DNA of 34,579 nucleotides from Treponema sp. (lineage in GTDB: Bacteria > Spirochaetota > Spirochaetia > Treponematales > Breznakiellaceae): the NCBI GenBank assembly GCA_031286205.1, contig JAITUR010000073.1:1-34579 (forward strand), given 5' to 3'. Shown in pieces: positions 34,200 to 34,579 of the stretch (the stretch's first letter is position 1; every line of letters starts with the position of its first letter). Below the pieces are notes generated by a model. The model did not search any database. It saw only the letters and a list, made by a program, of their open reading frames with translations, and was not told the DNA's origin. A program made the position numbers and the translations under genes.

Positions 34200-34579
34200 A
34201 TAATATTCTGTACATTAAAAAGCGCCCTAGACCACCAGCCTTCTTTTGCGAACGGCACTATCCATGCCGCGACAAGTTCTTCTTTTGGGTCGATGTACAG
34301 CGAGCAAGCTCCTGCGCCTTCGTGCATATATGTTCCTTGCGAAAAAGTAAATGCAGGACCGTTTCGCATATCAAAACCAACTCCGTAGAACCTTTGCTTT
34401 TCGTTTGAGCCCCAGCAGTAATTGGGATAGTCAACGGCAATCGTTGTCATTTTTTCGACGGCTTTTCTTCCGAGTACGCGCACGCCATCGAATGTCCCGC
34501 CATAAAGCACCATATTTCCAAAACGGATAAGGTCGTAAGGCGTACCATTTAAGGCGCCGCCGGTACCCGGGATATTAAG
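34181..34579 (-). CDS. Serine hydrolase of the beta-lactamase/penicillin-binding family, N-terminus beyond window
   Basis: The 132 visible C-terminal residues include PGTGGALNGTPYDLIRFGNM, the usual late helix of class C beta-lactamase-like hydrolases, and HEGAGACSLYIDPKEELV, which holds the place of the HxG/KTG active-site motif. The SxxK nucleophile lies outside the window, so activity cannot be judged. Such proteins act on peptidoglycan, D-amino-acid esters or drugs. It is tightly linked to the downstream ABC-2 transporter genes, so the hydrolase and the exporter may serve one pathway. Confidence 0.85.
   Translation of the reverse strand, partial: LNIPGTGGALNGTPYDLIRFGNMVLYGGTFDGVRVLGRKAVEKMTTIAVDYPNYCWGSNEKQRFYGVGFDMRNGPAFTFSQGTYMHEGAGACSLYIDPKEELVAAWIVPFAKEGWWSRALFNVQNIIWSGIK

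Overview
The window reads as a chromosomal segment of a gut-type Treponema or close spirochaete. The evidence is a GreA domain fused to a long helical N-terminus, the gene order tamB-bamA-skp-mutS, which I recall from Treponema pallidum, moderate-to-low GC, and divergent spirochaete-like versions of housekeeping enzymes. Unlike T. pallidum it carries de novo purine genes (purL, purH), a pyrimidine gene (pyrC) and two secreted plant-polysaccharide hydrolases (GH10, GH5). This fits a free-living or intestinal (termite or rumen type) spirochaete. The species assignment is inference; no rRNA is present.

Layout. 1-545 (-): rpe, cut by the window edge. 614-7120 (+): TPR protein, GreA fusion, von Willebrand A membrane protein, pyrC. 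7117-18007 (-): envelope and repair operon tamB-bamA-skp-mutS-comF. 18066-19300 (+): tmk and a secreted unknown. 19330-21282 (+): ligA. 21330-25049 (+): purL, tail-to-tail with purH (25039-26685, -). 26700-31123: accessory stretch with a GH10 enzyme (+), an AbrB/Doc toxin-antitoxin pair (-) and a GH5 lipoprotein (+). 31268-31349 (+): tRNA-Leu(GAG). 31474-34579 (-): serine hydrolase (partial), two ABC-2 permeases and an ABC ATPase, with three tandem hairpins before the ATPase gene. No gene-free stretch exceeds 300 bases; the longest is 29107-29389, described below. I saw no insertion sequence, CRISPR array, rRNA or replication origin.

The strongest whole-window signal is promoter placement. 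In front of rpe, the TPR gene, tamB, tmk, ligA, purL, purH and probably pyrC, a sigma70-type -10 box lies about 6-11 nt from the start codon and there is no Shine-Dalgarno sequence. The predicted transcript therefore begins at or within about five bases of the start codon (leaderless). Most genes inside operons (greA, VWA, bamA, skp, mutS), and the accessory genes (GH10, GH5, antitoxin, ABC ATPase), have Shine-Dalgarno sites. So two start modes appear to coexist, split by operon position and perhaps by gene origin.

Other oddities are a thymidylate kinase with no P-loop lysine, a PurL whose glutaminase nucleophile cysteine is serine and which carries a short dispersed-type repeat inside its reading frame, a GH10 enzyme without the usual ENxMK motif, a VWA protein with a degenerate metal site and a DG-rich repeat linker, and a 12-base motif shared by the two glycosidase promoters.
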